Below, piece by piece: positions 31,879-40,549 of a stretch of 53,506 nt of DNA. Within the stretch, counting starts at the first letter, position 1. Every line of letters starts with the position of its first letter. This DNA is from a virus. The position numbers and the translations under genes were made by a program. Location of the stretch: IMG/VR virus record IMGVR_UViG_3300040801_002902, positions 1 through 53,506 of that record; one strand, given 5' to 3'. Under the pieces are notes generated by a model. The model saw only the letters and a list, made by a program, of their open reading frames with translations, was not told where the DNA came from and made no database searches.

Positions 31879-32304
31879 TCAGTTCAGCGGGCTCAATGTT
31901 GCGTAGTGCAGAATGACCTGCACGATTGCGGCTTTGATGGTGTCTGCACCTTCAAATGCCAGGTCTTCACTTGTCGGGGCCTCTGCCTCTACCCAGTCAC
32001 ACAGGCCACCCAATGTCCGGTCTGCCTCGATGACAGTGCCGATCTCTTGTAGAAGCGCATCCAGCTTTGCCGCCCGATCGCTGTAGCCTTCGACGAACAC
32101 TTCGATTTCTGCGCGGTGTTCGTAGTGATAGCGCAACGGTGACATGGTCACCTCCGGTTCTCCGGGATCTCCGTCACGCACGATCAACAAACCTGTGGCA
32201 GTCAATTGTTCAGGCAACACCTCGTCGCGCAGCACTTCGGCTGAACTGCCCGCCGCGATCGCATTGAACAATGCGGTGATGATTTGCTCGCGTTGCGATG
32301 GCAT
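31879..32304 (-). CDS. Tail terminator protein (gpU-like)
   Basis: A 141-residue protein. It has the pattern R-E-Q-I-I-T-A-L-F-N-A-I, then strands around VTMSPLRYHYEHRAEIEVFVEG, A-A-K-L-D-A-L-L-Q-E-I-G and D-T-I-K-A-A-I-V-Q-V-I-L-H-Y. This is the size and order of lambda gpU-like proteins, which cap the tail tube so that it can join the head. It is coupled by a one-base overlap to the gene before it. Confidence 0.75.
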   Translation of the reverse strand: MPSQREQIITALFNAIAAGSSAEVLRDEVLPEQLTATGLLIVRDGDPGEPEVTMSPLRYHYEHRAEIEVFVEGYSDRAAKLDALLQEIGTVIEADRTLGGLCDWVEAEAPTSEDLAFEGADTIKAAIVQVILHYATLSPLN

Positions 32305-32930
32305 CAGTCGATCTCTTTCCAGTTTCTGGCCAACCGGTCCGGAATGGACCGGGCGGCACGGACAGCGTCACGGGCGAGGTTCAGCCGCTTGCTGAGTTTC
32401 ACCTGCGGCAACAAGACAAAGATCGGCACAGTCGCCACATTGCGACCAGTTTTCGATCGAGATTTCAGCGCCTGCCCCCGCGCTGACAGTCTCGCCTCTG
32501 CAACAAGCAAGCTGGGCTGGTTGCGACGGTAGATAAACCGCAGCTTGATCCCGCGCTTTTGTTCCCACTGTTCTGGCGTCAACTTGGCACCGCGACGGCC
32601 TTTACCCGCAGCTTCGGTCGGAATCGCCAGAAAAAAATTGTTCTTGCTCTTGATCATTGCACCTTCGTCGTGGGCACTTATGATCTTCGGGGCCTTGCTC
32701 CACACCAGCGCCGCAGCATTCAAGCTGGCACCGCGTTCGGGAAATGATTTGCTGCGAATACTGTTCGCAAGTTTGCGACCCAGTCCGGCGCGTGTGATCT
32801 GGCCACGCCAGTCGTTTTTCAGTTCCACCGACACCTGCTTGAACGTCAGCGTCGACGCGCGCTCACCAGCTGTCAGTTCTTTCGCCAGGATCGAACCGAT
32901 CGTTGGCGATGTTGTCATGCGCACCTTCAT
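32304..32930 (-). CDS. Head-tail or tail protein of the DUF6441 type
   Basis: A 208-residue basic protein. The pattern L-K-N-D-W-R-G-Q-I-T-R-A-G-L-G, then P-T-E-A-A-G-K-G-R-R-G and a C-terminal S-I-P-D-R-L-A-R-N-W is characteristic of DUF6441 proteins, which take the place of lambda gpZ between connector and tail terminator genes. It likely takes part in joining or completing the tail. It overlaps the neighbours by 1 and 4 bases. Confidence 0.75.
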   Translation of the reverse strand: MKVRMTTSPTIGSILAKELTAGERASTLTFKQVSVELKNDWRGQITRAGLGRKLANSIRSKSFPERGASLNAAALVWSKAPKIISAHDEGAMIKSKNNFFLAIPTEAAGKGRRGAKLTPEQWEQKRGIKLRFIYRRNQPSLLVAEARLSARGQALKSRSKTGRNVATVPIFVLLPQVKLSKRLNLARDAVRAARSIPDRLARNWKEID

Positions 32931-33223
32931 GCCGGTCGCAAGTCACAGGCCCAGATCAGCCGCTCGGTATCGCGCTGCGGCGTCCCCTGGACGATAAAGT
33001 GTTCATCACCGATCGACACAAGGTCGCCTTTTTCAGGCGATGGCACTTCGCTGACGCGCACATCGACAAGCGTTGTGGCCGAGGTCACGCGCCCCCCGCC
33101 AAAATCCCTGATGCCGTCCGGGGCCCGGCGCATCACACGCACCGGCACACCCTGCCACAGCGCATCCGCCGCCATATTCTGATCTGTAAAGATCATATCA
33201 ACGGCGGCGGAAAACGCGCTCAT
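32927..33223 (-). CDS. Head-tail connector protein (gpFII-like)
   Basis: A 98-residue protein (FTDQNMAADALWQGVPVRVMRRAPDG..., GDLVSIGDEHFIVQGTPQRDTERLIW). Strands around E-H-F-I-V-Q-G-T-P and W-x-x-D-L-R-P are the usual C terminus of FII-like attachment proteins. It would form the ring at the head neck that receives the tail. It starts one base before the stop of the decoration-protein gene. Confidence 0.75.
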   Translation of the reverse strand: MSAFSAAVDMIFTDQNMAADALWQGVPVRVMRRAPDGIRDFGGGRVTSATTLVDVRVSEVPSPEKGDLVSIGDEHFIVQGTPQRDTERLIWACDLRPA

Positions 33224-33570
33224 TAGGTTGCAGCCGCAGGTGCCGCGCCATTCAGGCGCACGATGCCGGTCGCGCTTGGGTTTGCGGCGGCTTCAATCGC
33301 AACACCGACAAGAATGTTGCCAGTAGTCGTGGCTGTCGTGCACAGGCCAGTGGCGGGGATCATGTAGATTGCAGCACCGACGGTCCAGGCTTGCGCAGAT
33401 GTCTTTGGCAACTCAAAGACGCCGCTTGTCTTGATCGCGACTTCTTCGCCGCTCAGCGCGTCGGTACCAGCGACGCCAACCAGCAGACCAGCGTTGACCA
33501 GCTGGCCGGACGTCACGTCTGCAGCTGCGGTGATGGTGACAGTGTCACCGGGTTGAACGTAGTTTTTCAT
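33223..33570 (-). CDS. Capsid decoration / DUF2190-type protein
   Basis: A 115-residue protein (MKNYVQPGDTVTITAAADVTSGQL..., AIYMIPATGLCTTATTTGNILVGVAIEAA). P-G-D-T-V-T, the S-G-Q-L-V turn and the late G-x-A-x-E-A-A segment define DUF2190, small beta-rich proteins that coat or stabilise the capsid. In lambda the equivalent place, after the protease, holds the decoration protein D. The 88 bases before the capsid gene carry no other gene. Confidence 0.8.
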   Translation of the reverse strand: MKNYVQPGDTVTITAAADVTSGQLVNAGLLVGVAGTDALSGEEVAIKTSGVFELPKTSAQAWTVGAAIYMIPATGLCTTATTTGNILVGVAIEAAANPSATGIVRLNGAAPAAAT

Positions 33571-33658
33571 GGGAATGTCCCTCCAATACTGGGTCGCGGG
33601 AATCGCGATCCCTGAAAGCCTGAAGGCGAACTGGCCGCCTTCAGGTCAGATTGATCGC

Positions 33659-35731
33659 TTATGCAGGTGCGGCACCGGGGTTCTTGTAGATGCCCTTGCT
33701 GTCAATCGCTTTGGCCGCAAAGTCGTGGCGCGCCTTGATTTCCAGACCGTCAACCTCGAACCCGGTGCGGGTCTCGGTGTAAACGCCTTCCTGTCCGTCG
33801 AGATACGCGTATTCGATCGTATCGATGCGGGCAGCGTCAGCAGCAAGGAACCAGGGATCCTGCCCCGACGCGGGGATCAGGCGTGGCTCTTCGATCACCT
33901 CAAGCCGTCCGGCAAACGTGTTGACATCGGCAGAGCTGTTCGGTGTCGTTGCAGTCACCTGCTTGCGCGCTTCAATCGAACGCACGCCTGGCGGCACCAG
34001 GATGAAGCGTGGCAGGATTGAGATCAGACGCTTTTCGAGGCCCTTCTGCTTACCAAACGCACGGTATGCAGCAGCTAGTGCTGCTTCGGAAATAACCGAC
34101 GCAGTGCCGAGGTTGCCGTGATCGGCATGGAACAGTGGTGTGCCATCAGCCATGTTCGGGTTCTGCATCAGGATCTGGTAGACGATGTCGCTTTCCAGAT
34201 CCGCGGCTGCTGCACCAAAGGATGCAGGCACACGTGTAAACGCATCAAGGTCGTCGTTGATCAGCGTCTGGCGCGTGATTGCAACGATACGACCATAGGT
34301 CGCCAGTGCGTAACCTTCCTTGCCCTCGCCGATGTCGCCGTATTTGAATTCGCCATTTTCCAGAACTTTCTGCAGATCCGGAGCGCCGCCCAGCTGGGCA
34401 CGTGACACAGGCTTGAAGTCGGTGATCGTCGCGCGACGGGCAAATGTCGTGAACGTCCGCTGTGTGCTGTCATAGGCAGCACGCAAGGTCTTGCCAGCCA
34501 CGTTTGCAAGAATGGCAGGAAAATCGCTGGTAGAATGCATGCCAGCAGAACGCATGGAAAATACTTCACCAGCCAACTCCATCTTGGACATGCCACGTGT
34601 ATTGACCCCGCGCCGCTCCAATGCAGCGCGACCCATTTCGATCAGCGACATGCCGCGGAATTCGCGGCCATCATCGCTCAGCTGATGGGCGCTGGGATTA
34701 TGGCGGTGCATCAGCGCGTTCGTCAGTGCATCGCGGTAAGCCACTTCCTGCGTACCACCATCGCGCGCCTGCGCCGGTGCGCGCTCTGCAACGCGGCCCG
34801 CCGGATCGTTCGACGCCAGCTTGTCCAGAATGGCAGCACGTGCAGCATCGATGCTGACACCGCGCGCAATCAGGTCGGCAGTGAATGCGCCGTCGAGACC
34901 ATGACGCTGGCCAAGTGCATTGATATCAGCTGCACGCTGGCGCTCTTCCGCACGAATGGCATCGGCGTTGACTTGCTGGGTTGTACCCGCGCCGGCATTG
35001 TCAGCTGCGCGGGTTTGCACTGCAGTATCTGCAGCCCGGGTTGTGTCTGCGGGATCCGCAGCACGGGTGTTGTCGGCATTCGTGGCAGCCGCCGCCGTGG
35101 TCTTGTCAGTCATGTTTTTACCTTCATCGGTGGCCGCAGCTGCGGCGTTGTCATCCTGCCGGATCAGGACACAGGTATTGACCGCAGCGGACTGGCTTAC
35201 GCCCGACCGAACTTGCGATCCCGGATCAGCGCCAATTGCGACAGCTGAAATTTCCATTGGTTCCCAGTCGACGGCGCGCCAGTGTTCGCGCTGGCCGTCT
35301 TTCTTGGTGATTTCATACCGGTGGACCTGATATCCGACCGACACGTTGCGCAGCGTCTTTTCCAGAATGCGCTGCACAATGTCGGCAGCATCCGACGCAT
35401 CGGTCAGCTGGATCGTAGCATAACCCATCCCGCCTTCGATCCGTGCAGATCCCGGCACGACGACGCCCAACACGTTTTCCACGCGATAGGCGGAGTGCGC
35501 ATTCAGAAACGGTGCACCTGCGTTCAGTCGTTCGAGACGCACCGATCCTTCGTCTACGACCAGTTCTTCGTCGTACTCGACACGGTCATCCCAGCCTTCC
35601 CAGCGGACACGCTGAACGGTTGCGCCTGTGGTCCAGACCACTTCGATGGTGCGCGCCTCGCGATCGATGCTGTCAGGGCGCACCTCTGCATTCCGCCCGA
35701 TCAAGGGCAGTTGAACTGTATCTTTGGGCAT
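33659..35731 (-). CDS. Prohead protease fused to HK97-fold major capsid protein
   Basis: A 690-residue protein. Residues 1-180 form a phage prohead serine protease, with His79 in NAHSAYRVENVLG and Ser131 in RNVSVGYQVH. Residues about 185-330 are a low-complexity, Ala/Thr/Asp-rich scaffold-like linker (T-R-A-A-D repeats). Residues about 390-690 are the HK97-type capsid, with conserved F-x-R-R-A-T-I-T-D-F and P-x-F-H-A-D-H-G-N. Such fusion proteins process themselves: the protease and linker are removed on maturation, leaving a shell subunit near 30-33 kDa. Confidence 0.85.
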   Translation of the reverse strand: MPKDTVQLPLIGRNAEVRPDSIDREARTIEVVWTTGATVQRVRWEGWDDRVEYDEELVVDEGSVRLERLNAGAPFLNAHSAYRVENVLGVVVPGSARIEGGMGYATIQLTDASDAADIVQRILEKTLRNVSVGYQVHRYEITKKDGQREHWRAVDWEPMEISAVAIGADPGSQVRSGVSQSAAVNTCVLIRQDDNAAAAATDEGKNMTDKTTAAAATNADNTRAADPADTTRAADTAVQTRAADNAGAGTTQQVNADAIRAEERQRAADINALGQRHGLDGAFTADLIARGVSIDAARAAILDKLASNDPAGRVAERAPAQARDGGTQEVAYRDALTNALMHRHNPSAHQLSDDGREFRGMSLIEMGRAALERRGVNTRGMSKMELAGEVFSMRSAGMHSTSDFPAILANVAGKTLRAAYDSTQRTFTTFARRATITDFKPVSRAQLGGAPDLQKVLENGEFKYGDIGEGKEGYALATYGRIVAITRQTLINDDLDAFTRVPASFGAAAADLESDIVYQILMQNPNMADGTPLFHADHGNLGTASVISEAALAAAYRAFGKQKGLEKRLISILPRFILVPPGVRSIEARKQVTATTPNSSADVNTFAGRLEVIEEPRLIPASGQDPWFLAADAARIDTIEYAYLDGQEGVYTETRTGFEVDGLEIKARHDFAAKAIDSKGIYKNPGAAPA

Positions 35732-35749
35732 CTGTTTCTCCGTGAACGG

Positions 35750-37285
35750 TTAGGTGTCGCCAGACGCATCAGGTGCGTTTGGGTCGCTGGTATGCGCTTG
35801 ACCAACCTTGGTGACCTTGCGCGGATCGCTGTCAAAGATCAGCGACTGCGCGTCGACCTTTGTTGTGAATTCGGCCCATTCGCCGATTACCTTGTCGGGA
35901 TCATATCCGCGCTTTGCGATCTGCTGCTGAGGCGTTGCAAAGCCTGCGCGCGTTTCAAGCAGGTCGGCCTGCGCATCTTGCAGTGGGTTTACACTTTCAA
36001 AACGTGGCGGTGCCCACTCTGCCGTGATCGGCGCACCCATTGGCAGATCGCCATTGGTCTGGGCCATCTCGATGAACCACTCCCAGATCGGCTGGCAGAA
36101 CATTGGGATCACCGTCTGCCACTGCAGCTGGTCGATCATCCGGCGGAACTCGTTCAGGCCAACGCGACTTGATGCAAAGTTTGCTTGGCTCATGTCGCCC
36201 GTCATCAGCGCATAAGGCACACGAAAGCCAGCCGCGATGATGTGCAGCTGCACCCTGTGCCATTCATAGACACCGCCAGCATTCGCAGGTTGGTTGAACT
36301 TGATGTCGCGCCCGCCGCGTGCATATGCCACCAAACCCGGCGACCATTCCTCGATCGCATTTCCGTCCGCATCGGTAACCGCAGCAGTGACGCCGCTGTC
36401 CATGTCTTCATCGCCGAACACAACGCCGACAAGGCAGGCTTCAGTTTTCTTGCGGGTCAGCTCGGCGTGTTGCCAATCGTCCACGTCGCGAATGGCCCGC
36501 ATTGCTGGCACACCCCAGGGCGCACCGCGGGACTGAACCCGCTGCCGCTCGAACAGATGCGCGACCCGATCGGCAGGAATGCGCACTGATTCCAGCCGCC
36601 TGGTAAAGATCGGCGAGTTATCACCGGGATGATCCGGAAACATCCAGTACCCGGCGCGCTGCCCGTTTTCGCCGTATTCGATCCCCTGCGAAATCCGTCC
36701 GCCCTCGGGACGGTTGTCAAACCGGCTGGCATCGAGGTGATCAGCTTCGCGTAGCTCCACCTTCAAAGGAACCCCGCCCTGCCGTGTGCGACTCTGCGGA
36801 CGCTTCACGGCAAAGAGATCACCGCCCTCAATCATTTCCCGCACCGCCAGTGCGGTCAGGCCGTGAAAATCGGTATGGCCATGGGCGTCACATTTCTGCG
36901 ACCACTCGGCCCATAGCTTGTCGACCTTTTTGTTCAGCTCATCATTGCCGGTGCTGGCGCGGGGCCGAATGCCAGGGCCGACGATGTTGTTGACCAGAAC
37001 CTGCACGGCCTGTGCAGCCATCGGGTTATTCCGTGTCAGATCGCGCATGCGGTTGCGCAAGATACCACCAGCTGCACTGATTTCCGCGTCGGCAGAGGAA
37101 CCCGTCGCGCGCCATCCATCTGTTCCACGACCCTTTGACGCGGCATCATAGGCCCGCCGCAAGCTTGCCAGCTTGACCCGCGCGCTGTATCTGCGAACGG
37201 CGAGGTTCGGCGCAAAGCGCGATAGCGCCTTGTCCATAAGGCCGAACCGCGCCAAGGCGTCCGCGTCTTTGTCTGCGCCACTCAT
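35750..37285 (-). CDS. Portal protein (lambda gpB-like)
   Basis: A 511-residue protein with the lambda-portal pattern: R-R-Y-x-A-A, N-P-M-A-A-Q-A-V-Q-V-L-V-N-N-I-V-G-P-G-I, a M-I-E-G-G-D-L-F motif, D-H-P-G-D-N-S and R-x-P-Y-A-L-M-T-G-D-M. Twelve copies form the ring through which DNA enters and leaves the head. The protein ends with an acidic Asp/Ala tail. Start overlaps the gpW-like gene (ATGA). Confidence 0.9.
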   Translation of the reverse strand: MSGADKDADALARFGLMDKALSRFAPNLAVRRYSARVKLASLRRAYDAASKGRGTDGWRATGSSADAEISAAGGILRNRMRDLTRNNPMAAQAVQVLVNNIVGPGIRPRASTGNDELNKKVDKLWAEWSQKCDAHGHTDFHGLTALAVREMIEGGDLFAVKRPQSRTRQGGVPLKVELREADHLDASRFDNRPEGGRISQGIEYGENGQRAGYWMFPDHPGDNSPIFTRRLESVRIPADRVAHLFERQRVQSRGAPWGVPAMRAIRDVDDWQHAELTRKKTEACLVGVVFGDEDMDSGVTAAVTDADGNAIEEWSPGLVAYARGGRDIKFNQPANAGGVYEWHRVQLHIIAAGFRVPYALMTGDMSQANFASSRVGLNEFRRMIDQLQWQTVIPMFCQPIWEWFIEMAQTNGDLPMGAPITAEWAPPRFESVNPLQDAQADLLETRAGFATPQQQIAKRGYDPDKVIGEWAEFTTKVDAQSLIFDSDPRKVTKVGQAHTSDPNAPDASGDT

Positions 37286-37485
37286 GAGCGAGTAAACTTC
37301 ACAAAAGTGGACTTGTGACGCGGCTTACCAGCAGCAGCGGACAGTTCGCCCTGAATGAACTTGATACGCGCCAGCAGGTTTGCGCCAGTGTCGTATTCGG
37401 TTGTCTTGCCGTCATAGGTCACGCGGGTGACGCCGCGGGCATATGCCTGCTGCAATGCGTCAAGCTCGCTCTGCGTGAATGCCAT
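37282..37485 (-). CDS. Head completion protein (gpW-like)
   Basis: A 67-residue protein, start set at ATG 37485 because it overlaps the terminase stop (TGATG). FTQSELDALQQAYARGVTRV then YDGKTTEYDTGANLLARI is the compact alpha-beta fold of gpW, which seals the portal before tail joining. Its place between terminase and portal is the same as in lambda. Confidence 0.85.
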   Translation of the reverse strand: MAFTQSELDALQQAYARGVTRVTYDGKTTEYDTGANLLARIKFIQGELSAAAGKPRHKSTFVKFTRS

Positions 37486-39515
37486 CAAAACCACCTTTTC
37501 TTTTTCGACTTGCCATTGATCCAGTTGCCATCACGGCGTTTGGCTGGCGCTTTCTCTTTTGCCTGGTCGGGCTTTGCCGCAGGCAACGATGCAGGAACCA
37601 CGCTGACTGTGCTGTCAAACAGATCAGCCTGGTCATCGTCAGGCACAGCCGATCGCTGTGCCGTCAGCACGGCCCATTGTTCTTCGGTCATCGATGACCA
37701 GCCTTTGCGGCGTGCTGCCGCTTCGGCGTAGTTCATCGTATCAAGACCCTCGTTGCGGCGACCCGGCTCGGACAGCTCCCACGCACTGGTGACAACGCCC
37801 GAGCGGCTACGCTTAAGCACTCGGACTTCCGACGTGATCTGGCGGAAATACTCATCCCCCAGCCCACGTGCAAAATGCACATAGCCGCGTTCAAGCGGAT
37901 CATCCTTGCCGAGCCATCCGTAGAAGTCAGCCTTCAGCTGGCTGACGTTCAGCATGAACGCCCGCTTTTGGGCCCGCTTGGCGCGCCCGTCCGTCCGGCG
38001 CTCAAACCGCATCGGGGCCAGAACCGGCCCTGACTGTGTCGATGCACCCTTGACCAGAATGACCCGAGACCAGGGATGCCGCTTACCCCATGACCATACG
38101 TCTTCAGTGTACGTGCCAACGTCGACCGCAAGCATATCAAGCGGCAGCTTCAATCCGTTTTCTGTGCGCCATGTCGATTTCAACAGCGCGTCCAGTGCCT
38201 GGCGCCCTTCGTCGTCACCGATGTGATGCGGGATCACCCGATAATCGATGGCCCACCGCTGATAGTTCTGACCGAAGGCTACGATGTGCACCTCGATCCG
38301 GTCCAGCTGACAGTCAACACCAGCCGTCAGGATCACGCCCTTCGCTGGCACAACGCCGACCGGCAGCACATCGCCCTCGGCCGCATTCTCTACGCGGTCA
38401 CGCAACGCTTCCCAATTCGGTCCTGCGCTGGCCTGCTCAAACGGCAGCCCCAACACATCGTTGTAAAACGTCTGTTCCGTTTCCGCTTCGACTTGGCGGG
38501 CAAGGGCCGCTTCTGTCTGCTGCGTCACATGCAGGCCGGTCCATCCCATGACCTGCGCATAGTCCACTGCGATCGATGCCCAGTCACGCTGTGGTGCATA
38601 GGCGCGCCACAGATGAAATCCGGGATGATCACCCCGTGGATTGTGCGCGACCCACCTACCCGCCGCTACGATCTGTTCCTTGTGCGCATGCATGATTGCG
38701 CAACCGCAGCTGTCGCAGGTGAAGTGGGCGGCATGCAGCCGTTCCGGATCGATGCTGCGCCGAAAGTTCTCCCAAGTAAGTGGAGCCTCTTCACCGCAGT
38801 GTGGGCATGGTACGTGATAAAACCGCTGGTCACTTCGGCTGAACGATCGGGTTATGCGGCAGGTTCCGGCAACTAGTGGCGTCGAAACCTTTAAAATCTT
38901 TGCGTCTTCAAAACCCGACGCGCGGCTGGTGGCAAGCGCTTCCGGGTCGCCTTTGTCTGTCTGCTCGAACTTTGACAGGTCATCCATGATGACCAATCGC
39001 CGTGACGTTCCTGTCAGGTCGGCTGGCGATCCTGCGCTTGCGACCTTCAACGAACCGTTGCGCGCCAACGTTTCCTGATTGAACTTCGCGTCCTTGTTAT
39101 CGCCGCCCCCGGTGCCAAATATCGAACGCAGCCCTTCTGCCTGCCTGCGCATTGGCAACCACTTGTTGTCGACCCACTCGGTCGCAGCCGACATGGTCGG
39201 GTGGACGACCAGGCTGTCGAGTGGCACGTGCTCATGCCAGGCACCCAGCACCGGCTGGATGATCGACACTGTCTTGCCCCACTGCGCAGATCCCCTGATC
39301 GTCACTTCCCGACTCGGGTGCTCTGGCGACAGAACCTCATGGATCTCGCGCAAGAACGGAAAGCGCAGAATGCTGAAGGGCCCCGGCATGGGTGAGCGTT
39401 CATCGAAAACAATGTTCTGTTCACACCATCGCGTGATGTCCGGCGGCGGCGGTGGCAGCATCGCGGCCGCAGCTGCCCGACCGACAATGGCAGCAGCTGG
39501 CGCGAGAAAGCCCAT
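37485..39515 (-). CDS. Terminase large subunit (gpA-like)
   Basis: A 676-residue packaging motor. Residues about 45-290 are the ATPase with Walker A GSAQWGKT (75-82) and the acidic region I-M-D-D-L-S-K-F. A CxxC...CxxC pair (CPHCGEE, CDSCGC) follows as a zinc knuckle, and residues 380-600 form the RNase-H-like nuclease that cuts concatemers (V-D-C-Q-L-D, A-V-D-V-G-T). The lambda-gpA type implies cos-style cutting. ATG 39515 overlaps the small-subunit stop. Confidence 0.92.
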   Translation of the reverse strand: MGFLAPAAAIVGRAAAAAMLPPPPPDITRWCEQNIVFDERSPMPGPFSILRFPFLREIHEVLSPEHPSREVTIRGSAQWGKTVSIIQPVLGAWHEHVPLDSLVVHPTMSAATEWVDNKWLPMRRQAEGLRSIFGTGGGDNKDAKFNQETLARNGSLKVASAGSPADLTGTSRRLVIMDDLSKFEQTDKGDPEALATSRASGFEDAKILKVSTPLVAGTCRITRSFSRSDQRFYHVPCPHCGEEAPLTWENFRRSIDPERLHAAHFTCDSCGCAIMHAHKEQIVAAGRWVAHNPRGDHPGFHLWRAYAPQRDWASIAVDYAQVMGWTGLHVTQQTEAALARQVEAETEQTFYNDVLGLPFEQASAGPNWEALRDRVENAAEGDVLPVGVVPAKGVILTAGVDCQLDRIEVHIVAFGQNYQRWAIDYRVIPHHIGDDEGRQALDALLKSTWRTENGLKLPLDMLAVDVGTYTEDVWSWGKRHPWSRVILVKGASTQSGPVLAPMRFERRTDGRAKRAQKRAFMLNVSQLKADFYGWLGKDDPLERGYVHFARGLGDEYFRQITSEVRVLKRSRSGVVTSAWELSEPGRRNEGLDTMNYAEAAARRKGWSSMTEEQWAVLTAQRSAVPDDDQADLFDSTVSVVPASLPAAKPDQAKEKAPAKRRDGNWINGKSKKKRWF

Positions 39516-40153
39516 CAAATGTCCTCGTTCAATTCAGCGGCGGTCTTTGATGCCTCTTGTGCAAACTTTTCCAAAACATCCGCCCGGCCGGATCGATGCG
39601 CGCGCCATGTCTCGGTCAGGAGCTGACGCACCGACTTGTAATCGACGCCCAAGCTGTCCGCGACTTTTCTGGCGCCCTCGCGCAAGACACTGTCAACCTC
39701 GGCGATCTCTTGCGCCATAACCTTGGCCACTTGCCGTTCCACTTCGCTGGCCAGCACGTAGGTGCCTTCAGCTTCGGCATTCTGGCGGCGCAGGCGGCGG
39801 GCTTCTTCCTCGGCCTTTTGCGTGCGCGCCATTTCGTAGCGGTCAGGATCCTTTTGCGGCAACTCCGATGCGCCTGCTGCCGGTTCCTTTGGCGCGGCGG
39901 TTGCCGCTTTGGTATCGCCTTTGCCTGCCTGAACCGCATCAAGGGCGCGCCTGGTCTCTGCGCCGTTCCCTAGCATCTGGCCGCGATCAAGTTTGCGGCC
40001 CAGTGCTTCCACGCATTTCCCTAGGTCGAACCGGCGAGCGCGGCCTGTCCCTGAATAGCATCCATCCAGCTTGCCCTCGGCCACATACTGGCTGACCCGT
40101 CCGGGTGTGACCTGCAGTTTCTGAGCAAGTGTTGATGCGTTGATCTGGGTCAT
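39515..40153 (-). CDS. Terminase small subunit (Nu1-like)
   Basis: A 212-residue protein. Residues 1-50 form a winged helix (NASTLAQKLQVTPGRVSQYVAEGKL) of the Nu1/DUF1441 type that binds the cos region. A charged Ala/Lys linker and a long coiled coil (RYEMARTQKAEEEARRLRRQ) lead to a C-terminal part that binds the large subunit. It is the first gene of the late operon, 156 bases downstream of a tRNA-Met-like gene. Confidence 0.75.
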   Translation of the reverse strand: MTQINASTLAQKLQVTPGRVSQYVAEGKLDGCYSGTGRARRFDLGKCVEALGRKLDRGQMLGNGAETRRALDAVQAGKGDTKAATAAPKEPAAGASELPQKDPDRYEMARTQKAEEEARRLRRQNAEAEGTYVLASEVERQVAKVMAQEIAEVDSVLREGARKVADSLGVDYKSVRQLLTETWRAHRSGRADVLEKFAQEASKTAAELNEDI

Positions 40154-40308
40154 GGTCCTCTTTAGGGCAGGTGCTTGTTTAGCCCTTTCAGGTTTAGGCT
40201 TTCATTTAGGTTTAGGGATGCGAAACACGCGCGCTTAGCCGCCCCGTATACAATCAGGCCCCAGGAGGACCCAAAGTGGGGGGGATGGTGCGTCCCTAAC
40301 CGGTGATC

Positions 40309-40385
40309 TGGTTGCGCGGGCCGGATTTGAACCGACGATCTTCGGGATATGACCCCGACGGGATAGACCTCTTCCCCACCGCGAC
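40309..40385 (-). tRNA. Initiator-like tRNA-Met(CAU) carried by the prophage
   Basis: A 77-base cloverleaf on the minus strand with encoded ACCA. Arms: acceptor GTCGCGG/CCGCGCA, D stem GGGA/TCCC, anticodon stem TCGGG/CCCGA with loop GUCAUAU (anticodon CAU), T stem GTCGG/CCGGC with TTCAAAT. Positions 1-72 (G-A) and 2-71 (U-C) do not pair, and the anticodon stem has three G-C pairs (29-31 with 39-41). These two traits define initiator tRNAs. The G32 and U38 of the loop are unusual. It lies in the leader between the putative late promoter and the terminase gene. Confidence 0.8.
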
Positions 40386-40455
40386 ATGAATGCTGGTCTA
40401 TCCCAGCAGTCATGGGCTATCAGGCCAACCCCATGTCAGGCCCATCAATAGGAAA

Positions 40456-40483
40456 CGCCCGCAGCGGTGGTGACCGGCGGGCG
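40456..40483 (-). terminator. Terminator-like hairpin in the late leader
   Basis: CGCCCGC (40456-40462) and GCGGGCG (40477-40483) form a perfect 7-bp stem with a 14-base loop; on the minus strand TTTCC follows. It lies just downstream of the promoter-like sequence at 40503-40543, as the early terminator tR' does behind the lambda late promoter. The T run is short, so its strength is doubtful. Confidence 0.4.
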
Positions 40484-40502
40484 CAACTGTAGATGATGAC
40501 AA

Positions 40503-40543
40503 AAGATGTAGGTTCTGATGACCCCTGCTGTCAACTACATCTT
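40503..40543 (-). promoter_or_regulatory. Putative late promoter with inverted repeat
   Basis: AAGATGTAG (40503-40511) and CTACATCTT (40535-40543) form a 9-base inverted repeat. On the minus strand TTGACA (40534-40529) is a perfect -35 box; TACATC at an 18-base spacing is a weak -10. It stands at the end of the gene at 40550-41251 and reads toward tRNA-Met and terminase. A weak -10 is common where an activator or antiterminator is needed. Confidence 0.45.
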
Positions 40544-40549
40544 GTGCCT

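Noticed and set aside
40162-40413. An 83-codon minus-strand frame before terminase
   Set aside because: It reads through the tRNA-Met gene and has low-complexity, non-protein-like sequence.
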